Source: Oscillospiraceae bacterium (lineage in GTDB: Bacteria > Bacillota > Clostridia > Oscillospirales > Ruminococcaceae). From it: DNA of 64,000 bases. Location: assembly GCA_018380115.1 (NCBI GenBank), contig JAGZUF010000010.1:20830-84829 (forward strand). The letters are read 5' to 3'. The position numbers were made by a program, and so were the translations under genes. Under the pieces are notes generated by a model. It was given only the letters and a program-made list of their open reading frames with translations, did not search any database and was not told where the DNA came from. Positions 42,142 to 50,185 of this stretch are shown here, one piece after another. Position 1 is the stretch's first letter; each line of letters starts with the position of its first letter.

Positions 42142-42360
42142 TTGTCCAAAGAAGATGTCATCGAAGTGGAAGGCACTGTTGTCGAGGCAATGCCGAACGC
42201 CATGTTCCGCGTGGAGATCCAGGGCGGCCATCAGTTGCTGGCACATATCTCCGGCAAGCTGCGCATGAATTTCATCCGTATTTTGCCCGGCGATAAGGTC
42301 ACGCTGGAGATGAGCCCTTACGATCTGACGAAAGGGCGCATCACATGGCGCTCGAAGTAA
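42142..42360 (+). CDS. infA: Translation initiation factor IF-1
   Basis: 72 residues with a TTG start at 42142, the canonical IF-1 length; SKEDVIEVEGTVVEAMPNAM and ISGKLRMNFIRILPGDKV are conserved. The frame is open from GTG 42133, but that lies only two bases from AAGGAGG, while TTG is eleven bases away. Confidence 0.96.
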   Translation: MSKEDVIEVEGTVVEAMPNAMFRVEIQGGHQLLAHISGKLRMNFIRILPGDKVTLEMSPYDLTKGRITWRSK

Positions 42361-42381
42361 GCTTGTAAGGAGGTACTGATT

Positions 42382-42495
42382 ATGAAAGTGAAACCTTCCG
42401 TGAAACCTATCTGTGAAAAGTGCAAGGTCATCAAGCGCAAAGGCCGCGTGATGGTCATTTGCCAGAACCCGAAGCATAAACAGCGCCAGGGCTGA
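42382..42495 (+). CDS. rpmJ: 50S ribosomal protein L36
   Basis: 37 residues, beginning MKVKPSVKPICEKCKVIKRK. Cys11, Cys14, Cys27 and His32 form the zinc site of the C+ form. AAGGAGG lies eleven bases before the ATG. Confidence 0.96.
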   Translation: MKVKPSVKPICEKCKVIKRKGRVMVICQNPKHKQRQG

Positions 42496-42572
42496 GCAGC
42501 CCGGCTGGCACGGCGATGGCTCCCGCCGCCGTGTGAAACTTTACAGGGAGACATCAATCAGGAGGTGCTCAT

Positions 42573-42941
42573 ATGGCACGTATTGCCGGAGTTGACTTGC
42601 CCAAAGAAAAGCGAGTTGAAATTGGCCTGACCTACATTTATGGGATCGGCCGCAGCGCCGCGGACAAGATCCTCGCCGCTACGAACATCAACCCCGATAC
42701 CCGCGTGAAGGACTTGACCAAGGACGAAGAGGCGCTGATCCGTGACTACATCGACAAAAACTTTGTCGTGGAAGGCGATTTGCGCCGCAACACAGCTCTG
42801 GATATCAAGCGTCTTGTTGAAATCCAGTGCTACCGCGGCGTGCGCCACCGCAAGGGCCTGCCCGTGCGAGGCCAGCGTTCCAAGACGAATGCGCGTACCC
42901 GCAAGGGCCCGAAGCGCACCGTCGCCAATAAGAAGAAGTAA
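42573..42941 (+). CDS. rpsM: 30S ribosomal protein S13
   Basis: 122 residues; head protein contacting the P-site tRNA and L5. MARIAGVDLPKEKRVEIGLT and RHRKGLPVRGQRSKTNARTR are diagnostic. Confidence 0.98.
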   Translation: MARIAGVDLPKEKRVEIGLTYIYGIGRSAADKILAATNINPDTRVKDLTKDEEALIRDYIDKNFVVEGDLRRNTALDIKRLVEIQCYRGVRHRKGLPVRGQRSKTNARTRKGPKRTVANKKK

Positions 42942-42958
42942 GCCACAAGGAGGATAAC

Positions 42959-43369
42959 ATGGCACAGAAAGCTGCTGCTAAGAAGGGCGCCGCCACGCGT
43001 ATGAAACGCCGCGAGCGCAAGAACATCGAACGTGGCTGCGCGCATATCCAGAGCACGTTCAACAACACCATCGTGACCATCACGGACGTGCAGGGCAACG
43101 CAGTGTCTTGGGCTTCCGCAGGCGGCCTGGGCTTCCGCGGTTCGCGCAAATCCACGCCGTTCGCCGCGCAAAGCGCTGCCGAGACGGCTGCCAAAGCTGC
43201 GATGGAGCATGGCATGAAGTCCGTGGAAGTGTATGTGAAGGGCCCTGGTTCCGGCCGTGAAAGCGCCATCCGTGCGCTGCAGGCCACCGGCCTTGAAGTG
43301 AACATGATCAAGGACGTCACCCCCATCCCGCACAACGGCTGCCGCCCGCCGAAACGCCGTCGTGTTTAA
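42959..43369 (+). CDS. rpsK: 30S ribosomal protein S11
   Basis: 136 residues with a basic 18-residue N-terminal extension (AQKAAAKKGAATRMKRRERK). The core has HIQSTFNNTIVTITDVQGN and ends PHNGCRPPKRRRV. Platform protein of the 30S subunit. Confidence 0.98.
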   Translation: MAQKAAAKKGAATRMKRRERKNIERGCAHIQSTFNNTIVTITDVQGNAVSWASAGGLGFRGSRKSTPFAAQSAAETAAKAAMEHGMKSVEVYVKGPGSGRESAIRALQATGLEVNMIKDVTPIPHNGCRPPKRRRV

Positions 43370-43389
43370 TCGAAAGGAGAAAATAAGTT

Positions 43390-43992
43390 ATGGCTAAGAA
43401 TATGCAGCCTATCGCCAAACGCTGCCACGCTCTGGGCATTTCTCCTGCTGTTATGGGTTATGCGAAGAAAACCACCAACCGCAACCCCGGCGGCCAGATG
43501 AGAAAGAAGAAGAGCGAGTATTCGCTTCAGCTGGCTGAAAAGCAGAAAGTGAAATTCGTATACGGCATTATGGAGCGCCAGTTCCGTTCTTACTATGAAA
43601 AGGCCTCCCGCATGGCCGGTAAAACCGGCGAAAACCTGTTGATCCTGGTGGAGCGCCGCTTGGACAACGTTGTGTACCGTCTGGGCTTTGCCGGTACACG
43701 CCGCGAGGCCCGTCAGCTGGTGACCCATGCGCATTTTACGGTCAATGGCAAAAAGGTGAACATCCCCTCTTATCTGATAAAGCCCGGTGATGTTGTGGAA
43801 GTGGCGGCGGCCAGCCGTTCTTCCGTGAAGTTCAGCAAGCTGACCGGCGAGGACGCCCCCATGGTGACCCTGCCCCAGTGGCTGGAGCGCGAGAAAAACG
43901 CGCTGAAGGGCACTGTTGTGAAGATGCCCGCCCGCGAAGACATTGACCTGCCCGTTGAGGAACACCTCATCGTCGAGTTGTACTCCAAATAA
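43390..43992 (+). CDS. rpsD: 30S ribosomal protein S4
   Basis: 200 residues; nucleates 30S assembly. An S4 domain with LVERRLDNVVYRLGFAGTRR. The N-terminus lacks the four-cysteine zinc motif, so it is the zinc-free type, unlike S14, L24 and L36 in this operon. Confidence 0.98.
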   Translation: MAKNMQPIAKRCHALGISPAVMGYAKKTTNRNPGGQMRKKKSEYSLQLAEKQKVKFVYGIMERQFRSYYEKASRMAGKTGENLLILVERRLDNVVYRLGFAGTRREARQLVTHAHFTVNGKKVNIPSYLIKPGDVVEVAAASRSSVKFSKLTGEDAPMVTLPQWLEREKNALKGTVVKMPAREDIDLPVEEHLIVELYSK

Positions 43993-44066
43993 CCCCGCGC
44001 TTTGCCTTGAAAAATGCATAGCAATCAGCAGGGCCCCCGGCCCGCTAGTTAAAGGAGGGTTACCCT

Positions 44067-45020
44067 ATGATGGAGATCGAAAGGCCCAAAATCGATACAG
44101 CAAACCTTTCTGCCGATGGCCGCTATGGAAAATTTGTGGTGGAGCCTCTGGAGCGCGGTTTTGGCACGACGCTTGGCAACAGCCTGCGCCGCGTGCTGCT
44201 TTCCAGCCTGCCCGGCGTTGCGGTCACCAGCATCAAAATCGACGGTGTGGTGCATGAGTTCTCTACGATTGAAGGCGTCAAGGAAGACGTGACAGAGATC
44301 GTGCTGAACGTAAAGGGCATCACTGCAAAGCTCTATTCCGATACCCCCAAGACGGTGCGCATTGAAGCGTCCGGCGAGGGTGAAGTGACTGCCGGCAGCA
44401 TCCAGCAGGACGCCGAACTCGAGGTTTTGAACCCCGACTGGCATATTGCTACGCTGGCCGACGGCGCGAAGCTGGTGATGGAGCTGACATTTGATAAAGG
44501 CCGCGGCTATGTGCCTGCCGAGCGCAACAAGCTGAACGCCGAACAGGCGCCGCTCGGCTCGCTGCCCGTGGACAGCATCTATACCCCGGTGCTGAAGGTG
44601 AATTATACTGTAGAGAACACCCGCGTCGGCCAGATAACAGACTACGACAAGCTTACGCTTGAAGTATGGACGGACGGCACCATCAGCGCGCAGGAGGCCG
44701 TGAGCCTTGCAGCGCGCATCATGACCGAGCATCTGAACCTGTTTGTGACGCTGTCGCAGGAGGCTATGGACGCTGAGATCATGGTGGAGAAGGACGATAA
44801 GGGCAAAGAAAAAGCATTGGAAATGACCATTGAAGAGCTGGACCTTTCCGTGCGTTCGTTCAACTGCCTGAAACGCGCCGGTATCAACACAGTGGAAGAC
44901 CTTATCAGCAAATCCGAAGACGAGATGATGAAAGTGCGCAACCTCGGCCGCAAGAGCCTTGAGGAAGTCGTCGCAAAGCTGGATTCGCTCGGCTTTAAGC
45001 TCAGTAAAGACGACGAATAA
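44067..45020 (+). CDS. rpoA: DNA-directed RNA polymerase subunit alpha
   Basis: 317 residues. The N-terminal assembly domain (about 1-230) contains LERGFGTTLGNSLRRVLLSS. The C-terminal domain (about 245-317) contains SFNCLKRAGINTVEDLI and MKVRNLGRKSLEEV for UP-element and activator contact. ATG at 44067 follows AAAGGAGGG by eight bases. Confidence 0.98.
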   Translation: MMEIERPKIDTANLSADGRYGKFVVEPLERGFGTTLGNSLRRVLLSSLPGVAVTSIKIDGVVHEFSTIEGVKEDVTEIVLNVKGITAKLYSDTPKTVRIEASGEGEVTAGSIQQDAELEVLNPDWHIATLADGAKLVMELTFDKGRGYVPAERNKLNAEQAPLGSLPVDSIYTPVLKVNYTVENTRVGQITDYDKLTLEVWTDGTISAQEAVSLAARIMTEHLNLFVTLSQEAMDAEIMVEKDDKGKEKALEMTIEELDLSVRSFNCLKRAGINTVEDLISKSEDEMMKVRNLGRKSLEEVVAKLDSLGFKLSKDDE

Positions 45021-45039
45021 CGCAAAGGAGTGAATTGGG

Positions 45040-45381
45040 ATGCCCGGTACCAGAAAACTTGGCAGAGCAAGCGATCACCGCAAGGCGATGCTGCGCGCCA
45101 TGGTGACATATCTGCTGGAAAACGGCAAGATCGAGACGACCCTGGCCCGTGCAAAGGAAGTGCGCAACATGGCCGAGAAGATGATCACGCTCGGCAAGCG
45201 CGACGATCTGCACGCAAAACGTCAGGTGTTCTCGTTCATTACGAAAGAGAACGTTGCGAAAAAAGTGATTGATGAGATTGCCCCGAAGTATACCGACCGT
45301 GACGGCGGTTACACGCGCATTGTGAAAACCGGTGTGCGCCGCGGCGATGCCGCCGAAATGGCCATCATTGAGCTGGTATAA
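45040..45381 (+). CDS. rplQ: 50S ribosomal protein L17
   Basis: 113 residues, last gene of the alpha operon. GTRKLGRASDHRKAMLRAMV and GYTRIVKTGVRRGDAAEMA are typical. In many Firmicutes ecfA1-ecfA2-ecfT-truA follows here; in this genome that block is about 40 kb upstream and a terminator follows instead. Confidence 0.98.
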   Translation: MPGTRKLGRASDHRKAMLRAMVTYLLENGKIETTLARAKEVRNMAEKMITLGKRDDLHAKRQVFSFITKENVAKKVIDEIAPKYTDRDGGYTRIVKTGVRRGDAAEMAIIELV

Positions 45382-45405
45382 GCTGCCAGCTGCAGATGAG
45401 CACAG

Positions 45406-45437
45406 AAAAGCCCCGCACCTTTTGGTGCGGGGCTTTT
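45406..45437 (+). terminator. Rho-independent terminator of the ribosomal cluster
   Basis: AAAAGCCCCGCACC and GGTGCGGGGCTTTT pair perfectly over 14 bp with a TTTT loop. Confidence 0.95.
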
Positions 45438-45469
45438 GCGCGGGAACTTTCCCTGTGGGGGCACAGGCG

Positions 45470-45560
45470 CGCACGCGCCCGAAGAGTAAAGCAGCCTCGC
45501 AGAGCCGATGGATGGTGCCCGCGACGCCCGGCACCGGGTAGAAAGAGAAAAGGCGCGTGT
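45470..45560 (+). promoter_or_regulatory. T-box stem-I-like fragment (tentative)
   Basis: CACGCGCC (45472-45479) and GGCGCGTG (45552-45559) close a stem. Inside, AGAGTAAAGC and GTAGAAAGAG face each other like the AGTA/GAA loop-E pair of T-box stem I, and CAGAGCCGATGGATGGTG resembles its distal loop region. No T-box antiterminator motif or tRNA-synthetase gene follows, so at best it is a remnant. Confidence 0.2.
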
Positions 45561-45640
45561 CTGCGGAATGCCTCCATGCGTGCCGGATAGCGCCTGAAAT
45601 ATTTCACAAACAAAATAAAAACATGGGCACATAGCTGCGG

Positions 45641-46151
45641 CATGCGCGTGAAAGATTCATGAACCTTCTGGCGGGCAAACCGGCAGACCGCGTCCCTGTT
45701 GCGTTTTTCCATCACTTCTGCCCTCCTAACGAACGGGGAAAAGGCCTTGAAAATCAGGAGACTTTTGAACGCAGCGTCATCGGCCGTAAGCTGGCCCGGA
45801 AAAAGTTTGGCCCGGACGCAATCAAAATCATGAACGGCACCCTGATGATGATCCCAGCAGATGGCTCCTTTGAAAAAAACAGCAAGCGGTTTGCGCAATG
45901 TAACACCCCTGCTGTGGATTCTGCCTTTGCCAAAAATTCTGGAGCTGGCCAAAGGGTGCGCGACTTCTATGAAGATTCCGGCGCCCCCTGTATATGTCAC
46001 CAGCTTCTCTCCGTCCCAGATGCTGCAGCATTCTGTGCCCATGCATACCGGGCCGGAAGAATGCGGGCGGTGTTGGGACCTGCAGTATGCATGGATAAAT
46101 GGAAAACCGCGGCACGCGGCAGAGGCAAAGCACACACACGCCGTACTTTGA
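45641..46151 (+). pseudogene. Uroporphyrinogen decarboxylase/corrinoid methyltransferase family, frameshifted remnant
   Basis: RERFMNLLAGKPADRVPVAF and FERSVIGRKLARKKFGPDAI match the N-terminus of the UroD/MtaA-like family. At about 45940-45960 the similarity moves to the next frame (PPVYVTSFSPSQMLQHSV), and shortly after it is lost. No start codon fits the upstream homology (HARERF precedes the first ATG). The remainder of the gap to 46260 shows no gene. A functional product is unlikely. Confidence 0.6.
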
Positions 46152-46227
46152 AAGCGCTGGCCCTGCGCAAGCGGGTATCATGTAAAAGCACATGCAGGCC
46201 GGGCGCGCTCTGTCTGCCCAAAAGGGC

Positions 46228-46256
46228 TTGCTTTTGGCGGCGGAAAGAGGTAAAAT
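46228..46256 (+). promoter_or_regulatory. Promoter of secreted protein gene, copy 2
   Basis: TTGCTT, 17 bases, TAAAAT. The AAAAGGGCTTGCTTTT and TTATATT context matches copy 1 upstream of 16187. Confidence 0.55.
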
Positions 46257-46290
46257 GTAGTTATATTGGGTGCCGCATGCAGCGGCGCGA

Positions 46291-46386
46291 GGAAAGGGGC
46301 CCCTTTCCATTCTCCGGCCATGCCGGAGAAACTGCCTGTTTCACACAGGGGGCGGGGGCTGAAAACCTGTGAAGGAGAGAAAAGGC
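46291..46386 (+). promoter_or_regulatory. Conserved structured 5' leader, copy 2
   Basis: It has the same order as copy 1. The palindrome GGAAAGGGGCCCCTTTCC (46291-46308) is identical, and the 9-bp hairpin has a CAT loop (46310-46330) where copy 1 has AAT. CCTGT is at 46335-46339, ACAGG at 46345-46349 and the second CCTGT at 46366-46370, followed by GAAGGAGAG. Stems are identical while the loops and the spacer before the second CCTGT (five bases shorter) vary, which favours a selected RNA structure over recent duplication. Confidence 0.55.
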
Positions 46387-48351
46387 ATGAAGAAACGGAA
46401 ACAGCTTATGTGCGGCCTGCTGGCTGCGGCCCTGCTGGCCAGTGCTCTGCCCGTATGGGCAGAGGATGCGGCGTCCGCCCCGGCGCCTGTCCAGCTGCAG
46501 GCCGCCGCGGCTCCGCAGGCCGAGTGGGGTGTAGATTACGAGACGGCAGACGAATTCACCATTTCCACCGAGGCCGAGCTGCGCTCCTTTGCCGCCATGG
46601 TGAATGAAGGGAGAAACTTTGCAGGCAAAACGGTGAAGCTGGCAAACAGCATTGCCATGAGCGGCGGGCTTTGGGTGCCTGCCGGAAGTGTGGATTTTAC
46701 ATCAGGCGGTGACGCAGGAGACCGTTTTTTTGCAGGCACCTTTGACGGACAGGGCCATACCATTTCCGGCCTTGTCATTGACTGCGGCAAAGGTGAAAAT
46801 GACCCGGCGTATGATGCGGTGGGCCTGTTCGGCTATGTGTGCGGCACAATAAAAAATGTGTCTCTCACGGGGCTTTCTATTTCTGCTGCCACAAACTTTG
46901 TCGGCGGCATTGCGGGCTGCCTGATGGATCATGCCGTTATTTCAGGCTGCACAGTGAAGGGCAGTATCTCCGGCGCCGTATATGAAGGCGACGGTGATGC
47001 TTATGGCGCCCAAATGGGCGGCATTGCAGGCACAACTGAAAACACCTGTGAAAATGTGCGCATTGAAAACTGTGTCAGCGAGGCGTCCCTCAACGGTGAA
47101 ACAGATGCAGGCGGTATTATAGGCAGGGCAGACGGGCGGTATGAACAAAGCGTCACGCTGCTGAACTGCACGAACAGGGGCGAAGTAAACGGCGGCTCTT
47201 ACCATGTGGGCGGCATTGCGGGCAGCGCGGACGGCACTGCCATAACGGGCTGCCTGAACGAAGGCGCTGTCACCGGCACATATGATGATACCATTCAGTT
47301 GGGGAACAGGGGCGTTGGCGGCATCGTGGGCAACGCAACAGATGAAGTTGGTATTACAAATTGCCGGAACAGCGGTAACATTACAGCCCCCCGGCAGGAA
47401 TGGGTGGGCGGCATTGCAGGCTGCTTGCACCAGGGTTCTTCAGTGAACGGCTGCACCAACAGCGGTGCTATTCAAGGCGGCGATAGAACTGGCGGCATCG
47501 TGGGCTATGCAGATGCCTATGTGGACGGCTATGAGGTGGCCGGCTGCGCCAATACGGGCAGCGTGTCGGGCGCGGACGCCGTGGGCGGCATCGTGGGGCA
47601 TACCTCAGCCTCTGAGGAAGAAAACACCAATGTCCGCGTGACGGGCTGCACCAACAGCGGCGCCGTTTCTGGCAATAGTGCTGTCGGCGGCATTGTGGGC
47701 GACCACAGCTCGGATTATGCAGCGAGTGACGTACATACAGCGGCCACGGTGCAGGGCTGTGTCAACACGGGCACGGTGCCCGCGGGCGGCGGCGCCATTG
47801 TGGGCAATAACAATGAGAAGGAAGGAAAGCCCGGCAAAGTGGAAAGCTGCTTCTGGCCGCAGGAGCAGGGCGGGGCCGTAGGCACGGGCGCGGGCTCTGC
47901 CGGGCAGCCCAGCGATGCGGTGAAGAACAATTCCTCATACGACGGGGCGGGCAGGCTGAACACGCCGGTGGAGGTGAACGGCGAAACGAAGTACGACCTG
48001 GCCGGGGCCCTTGCGGGCGCAGTGGGCGGCGGCAGCGCGGCCAATGTGCCGGACGCGCTGAAGGTGACAGTGCGCTTTGACGCAAACGGGCATGGCACGG
48101 CGCCGGCCGTGCAGCAGGTGGTGCTGGGCACACAGCTTGTGCTGCCGGACATGGCAGATGCAGACGGCCATGCGTTTGCGGGCTGGCAGCAGGGCGGCCT
48201 CACCTACAAGGCCGGTGAGGTGTGCGGCATCATGGCGGACACTGTGTTCACCGCGCAGTGGAACAGCGGCACGCAGGGCGGCGGCGCGGGCAATACGCCC
48301 GCCCCATCGCCCGCTCCCGCACAGAAGCCGAACCCCCAAACTGGCCTGTAA
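46387..48351 (+). CDS. Secreted GLUG-repeat surface protein with NPQTG end
   Basis: A 654-residue exported protein. The signal peptide MKKRKQLMCGLLAAALLASA ends near VWA-ED. About 55-160 is a domain with FDGQGHTISGLVIDCGKGEN; then about eight GLUG-type rungs follow (GGIAG/GGIVG plus NxGxxxG units) up to about 480. An InlB B-repeat/Flg_new domain lies at about 557-625 (VTVRFDANGHG to VFTAQW). It ends KPNPQTGL with no membrane anchor. Signal peptide and C-terminal motif resemble those of the 16187 product, but the middle is unrelated. Presumably an adhesin or surface-associated protein. Confidence 0.7.
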   Translation: MKKRKQLMCGLLAAALLASALPVWAEDAASAPAPVQLQAAAAPQAEWGVDYETADEFTISTEAELRSFAAMVNEGRNFAGKTVKLANSIAMSGGLWVPAGSVDFTSGGDAGDRFFAGTFDGQGHTISGLVIDCGKGENDPAYDAVGLFGYVCGTIKNVSLTGLSISAATNFVGGIAGCLMDHAVISGCTVKGSISGAVYEGDGDAYGAQMGGIAGTTENTCENVRIENCVSEASLNGETDAGGIIGRADGRYEQSVTLLNCTNRGEVNGGSYHVGGIAGSADGTAITGCLNEGAVTGTYDDTIQLGNRGVGGIVGNATDEVGITNCRNSGNITAPRQEWVGGIAGCLHQGSSVNGCTNSGAIQGGDRTGGIVGYADAYVDGYEVAGCANTGSVSGADAVGGIVGHTSASEEENTNVRVTGCTNSGAVSGNSAVGGIVGDHSSDYAASDVHTAATVQGCVNTGTVPAGGGAIVGNNNEKEGKPGKVESCFWPQEQGGAVGTGAGSAGQPSDAVKNNSSYDGAGRLNTPVEVNGETKYDLAGALAGAVGGGSAANVPDALKVTVRFDANGHGTAPAVQQVVLGTQLVLPDMADADGHAFAGWQQGGLTYKAGEVCGIMADTVFTAQWNSGTQGGGAGNTPAPSPAPAQKPNPQTGL

Positions 48352-48372
48352 TACAAAAGAAAGCAGAGCGGC

Positions 48373-48410
48373 AGGGCCCCGGTTTTCGAAACCGGGCCCT
48401 TTTCTTTTTC
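48373..48410 (+). terminator. Rho-independent terminator after secreted protein, copy 2
   Basis: AGGGCCCCGGTTT and AAACCGGGCCCT pair with one bulged base and are followed by TTTCTTTTTC. The preceding AAAGCAGA...GGCAGGG also matches the copy 1 sequence. Confidence 0.85.
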
Positions 48411-48535
48411 TTCGGGCGCCCTCTTTCTTTCGTGGCCTGAATTTTAATGCTGTAAAAACGGGACCGTAAAAAGACAATAACATATGGATAGCAGTATCTG
48501 CCGTTTATGCTTTTGGAAGCATGGGAGGTGTGGGC

Positions 48536-48565
48536 TTGCCCGGTTATGGAAGCATGTGGTAGAAT
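48536..48565 (+). promoter_or_regulatory. Putative promoter of xpt
   Basis: TTGCCC, 18 bases, TAGAAT, 58 bases before the xpt start. The short leader has a TGGGCG/CGCCCG hairpin near 48581-48600 but no purine-riboswitch signature. Confidence 0.45.
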
Positions 48566-48622
48566 AAAGAAAATTTATGCTGGGCGTACAGTGCGCCCGG
48601 CGGCAGGGAAAGGGTGCAGAGC

Positions 48623-49201
48623 ATGGAGCTGCTGGAACAGCGCATTCGAGAAGAGGGTGTGGTAAAGCCGGGCGGCGTTTTGAAGGTGGACGCCTTTTTG
48701 AATCATCAAATGGACGTCACCCTGTTCAGCGCTATGGGTGCGGAGTGGAAGCGCCTGTTTGCAGGCGCGCCCATCAACAAGATACTCACTATCGAGGCCT
48801 CCGGCATCGGCATCGCCTGTGTGGCGGCCCAGCACTTCGGCGTGCCCGTGGTGTTTGCCAAAAAGGCGAAAAGCGTGAACATCGACGGCGACGTGTGGGC
48901 CACGAAGATAGAGTCGTTTACGCATAAGCGCGTATACGATGTGATAGTTTCAAAAAAGTATCTCGGCCCGCAGGACCATGTGCTCATCATCGACGATTTT
49001 CTGGCCAACGGCTGCGCGCTGCAGGGCCTTTTAAGCTTGGTTCGAGCGGCAGGCGCCGCGGTGGAGGGCGTGGGCATCGCTGTGGAAAAGGGCTTTCAGC
49101 GCGGGGGCGAGCTGATACGCGCACAGGGCGTGCGTGTGGAGAGCCTTGCCGTTGTGGACGCCATGGACGCGGATACGGGCGAGATTATATTCCGGCATTG
49201 A
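48623..49201 (+). CDS. xpt: Xanthine phosphoribosyltransferase
   Basis: Salvages xanthine to XMP with PRPP. 192 residues from the ATG at 48623, eight bases after GGGAAAGGG. The PRPP site is VLIIDDFLANGCALQG, and VVFAKKAKSVNI and KILTIEASGIGIA match Xpt. A GTG three codons upstream is less likely. No xanthine permease gene is next to it. Confidence 0.93.
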   Translation: MELLEQRIREEGVVKPGGVLKVDAFLNHQMDVTLFSAMGAEWKRLFAGAPINKILTIEASGIGIACVAAQHFGVPVVFAKKAKSVNIDGDVWATKIESFTHKRVYDVIVSKKYLGPQDHVLIIDDFLANGCALQGLLSLVRAAGAAVEGVGIAVEKGFQRGGELIRAQGVRVESLAVVDAMDADTGEIIFRH

Positions 49202-49266
49202 CAAACCGGGCCCGCCGGGCCTGTGCAAAGCCGGGCGGGAACAGGAAACACTCAGGGGGGAAAAGC

Positions 49267-50184
49267 ATGAGCAAGGCGGGCGCTGTGCTGGAGGAAGTAA
49301 AAAAGGCCGTTGTGGGCAAGGACGAGGTGCTGGTGCAGGTGCTGCTGGCTATTCTGGCGGGCGGACACATTCTGCTGGAGGATATTCCCGGCGTGGGAAA
49401 AACCACCATGGCCCTAGCCTTTTCGCGCGCACTGGCGCTGGAATATAACCGCGTGCAGTTCACGCCGGACGTGCTGCCCTCGGACATCACGGGCTTTTCC
49501 CTGTATAACAAGCGTACGGGCGCCATGGAATATCAGCCGGGGGCCGTTTTGTGCAACCTGTTTCTGGCGGATGAGCTGAACCGCGCCACCAGCCGCACAC
49601 AAAGCGCGCTGCTGGAGGCGATGGAGGAGGGCGGCGTGACGGTGGACGGCGTGACGCACCCCGTGCCGCAGCCCTTTGTGGTGGTGGCGACGCAGAACCC
49701 GGCGGGCGCTTCGGGCACGCAGCTTCTGCCGGATTCCCAGCTTGACCGCTTTATGGTGAAGCTGTCCATGGGCTACCCCACGGAAGAAAGCGAGGTGGAG
49801 CTTTTGCGCCGCAGGCAGGGCGGGGCCCCGCTGAACGACGTGCGTCAGGTTTTGGGGCACGATGAGCTGCGCGCCCTGCGCGCGCAGGTGGCCGGGCTTT
49901 ATATGAACACGGCGGTGATGCAGTATATCGTGCGGCTGGTGCGCGCCACGCGCCGCCACGCACAGGTGGTGCAGGGGGCCAGCCCGCGCGCCACGCTTGC
50001 GCTGGCCGCCATGGCGAAAGCCGCGGCTTTTGCGCGCGGGTGCGACTATGTGGCCCCGCGCGATGTGCAGGCCGTGTTTCCGTGCACCATTGCGCACCGC
50101 CTTCTGCTGGCGCCGGAGGCCAAAAGCGCACACGCCGTATGTGAAGAGGTGCTGCAGGGCACAAAAGCCCCGCAGCTTCGCTAG
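49267..50184 (+). CDS. MoxR family AAA+ ATPase
   Basis: 305 residues. Walker A EDIPGVGKTTMAL, Walker B LFLADELNRA and sensor VVATQNP. MoxR ATPases act as chaperones in maturing membrane or secreted complexes. With the DUF58 and transglutaminase genes that follow within a few bases it forms the common moxR-DUF58-tgpA operon. Starts after CAGGGGGGAAAAGC. Confidence 0.9.
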   Translation: MSKAGAVLEEVKKAVVGKDEVLVQVLLAILAGGHILLEDIPGVGKTTMALAFSRALALEYNRVQFTPDVLPSDITGFSLYNKRTGAMEYQPGAVLCNLFLADELNRATSRTQSALLEAMEEGGVTVDGVTHPVPQPFVVVATQNPAGASGTQLLPDSQLDRFMVKLSMGYPTEESEVELLRRRQGGAPLNDVRQVLGHDELRALRAQVAGLYMNTAVMQYIVRLVRATRRHAQVVQGASPRATLALAAMAKAAAFARGCDYVAPRDVQAVFPCTIAHRLLLAPEAKSAHAVCEEVLQGTKAPQLR

Positions 50185-50185
50185 C

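Noticed and set aside
48481..48622. Purine riboswitch expected before xpt
   Set aside because: No paired-loop aptamer signature could be found; only a plain promoter and a short hairpin are present.
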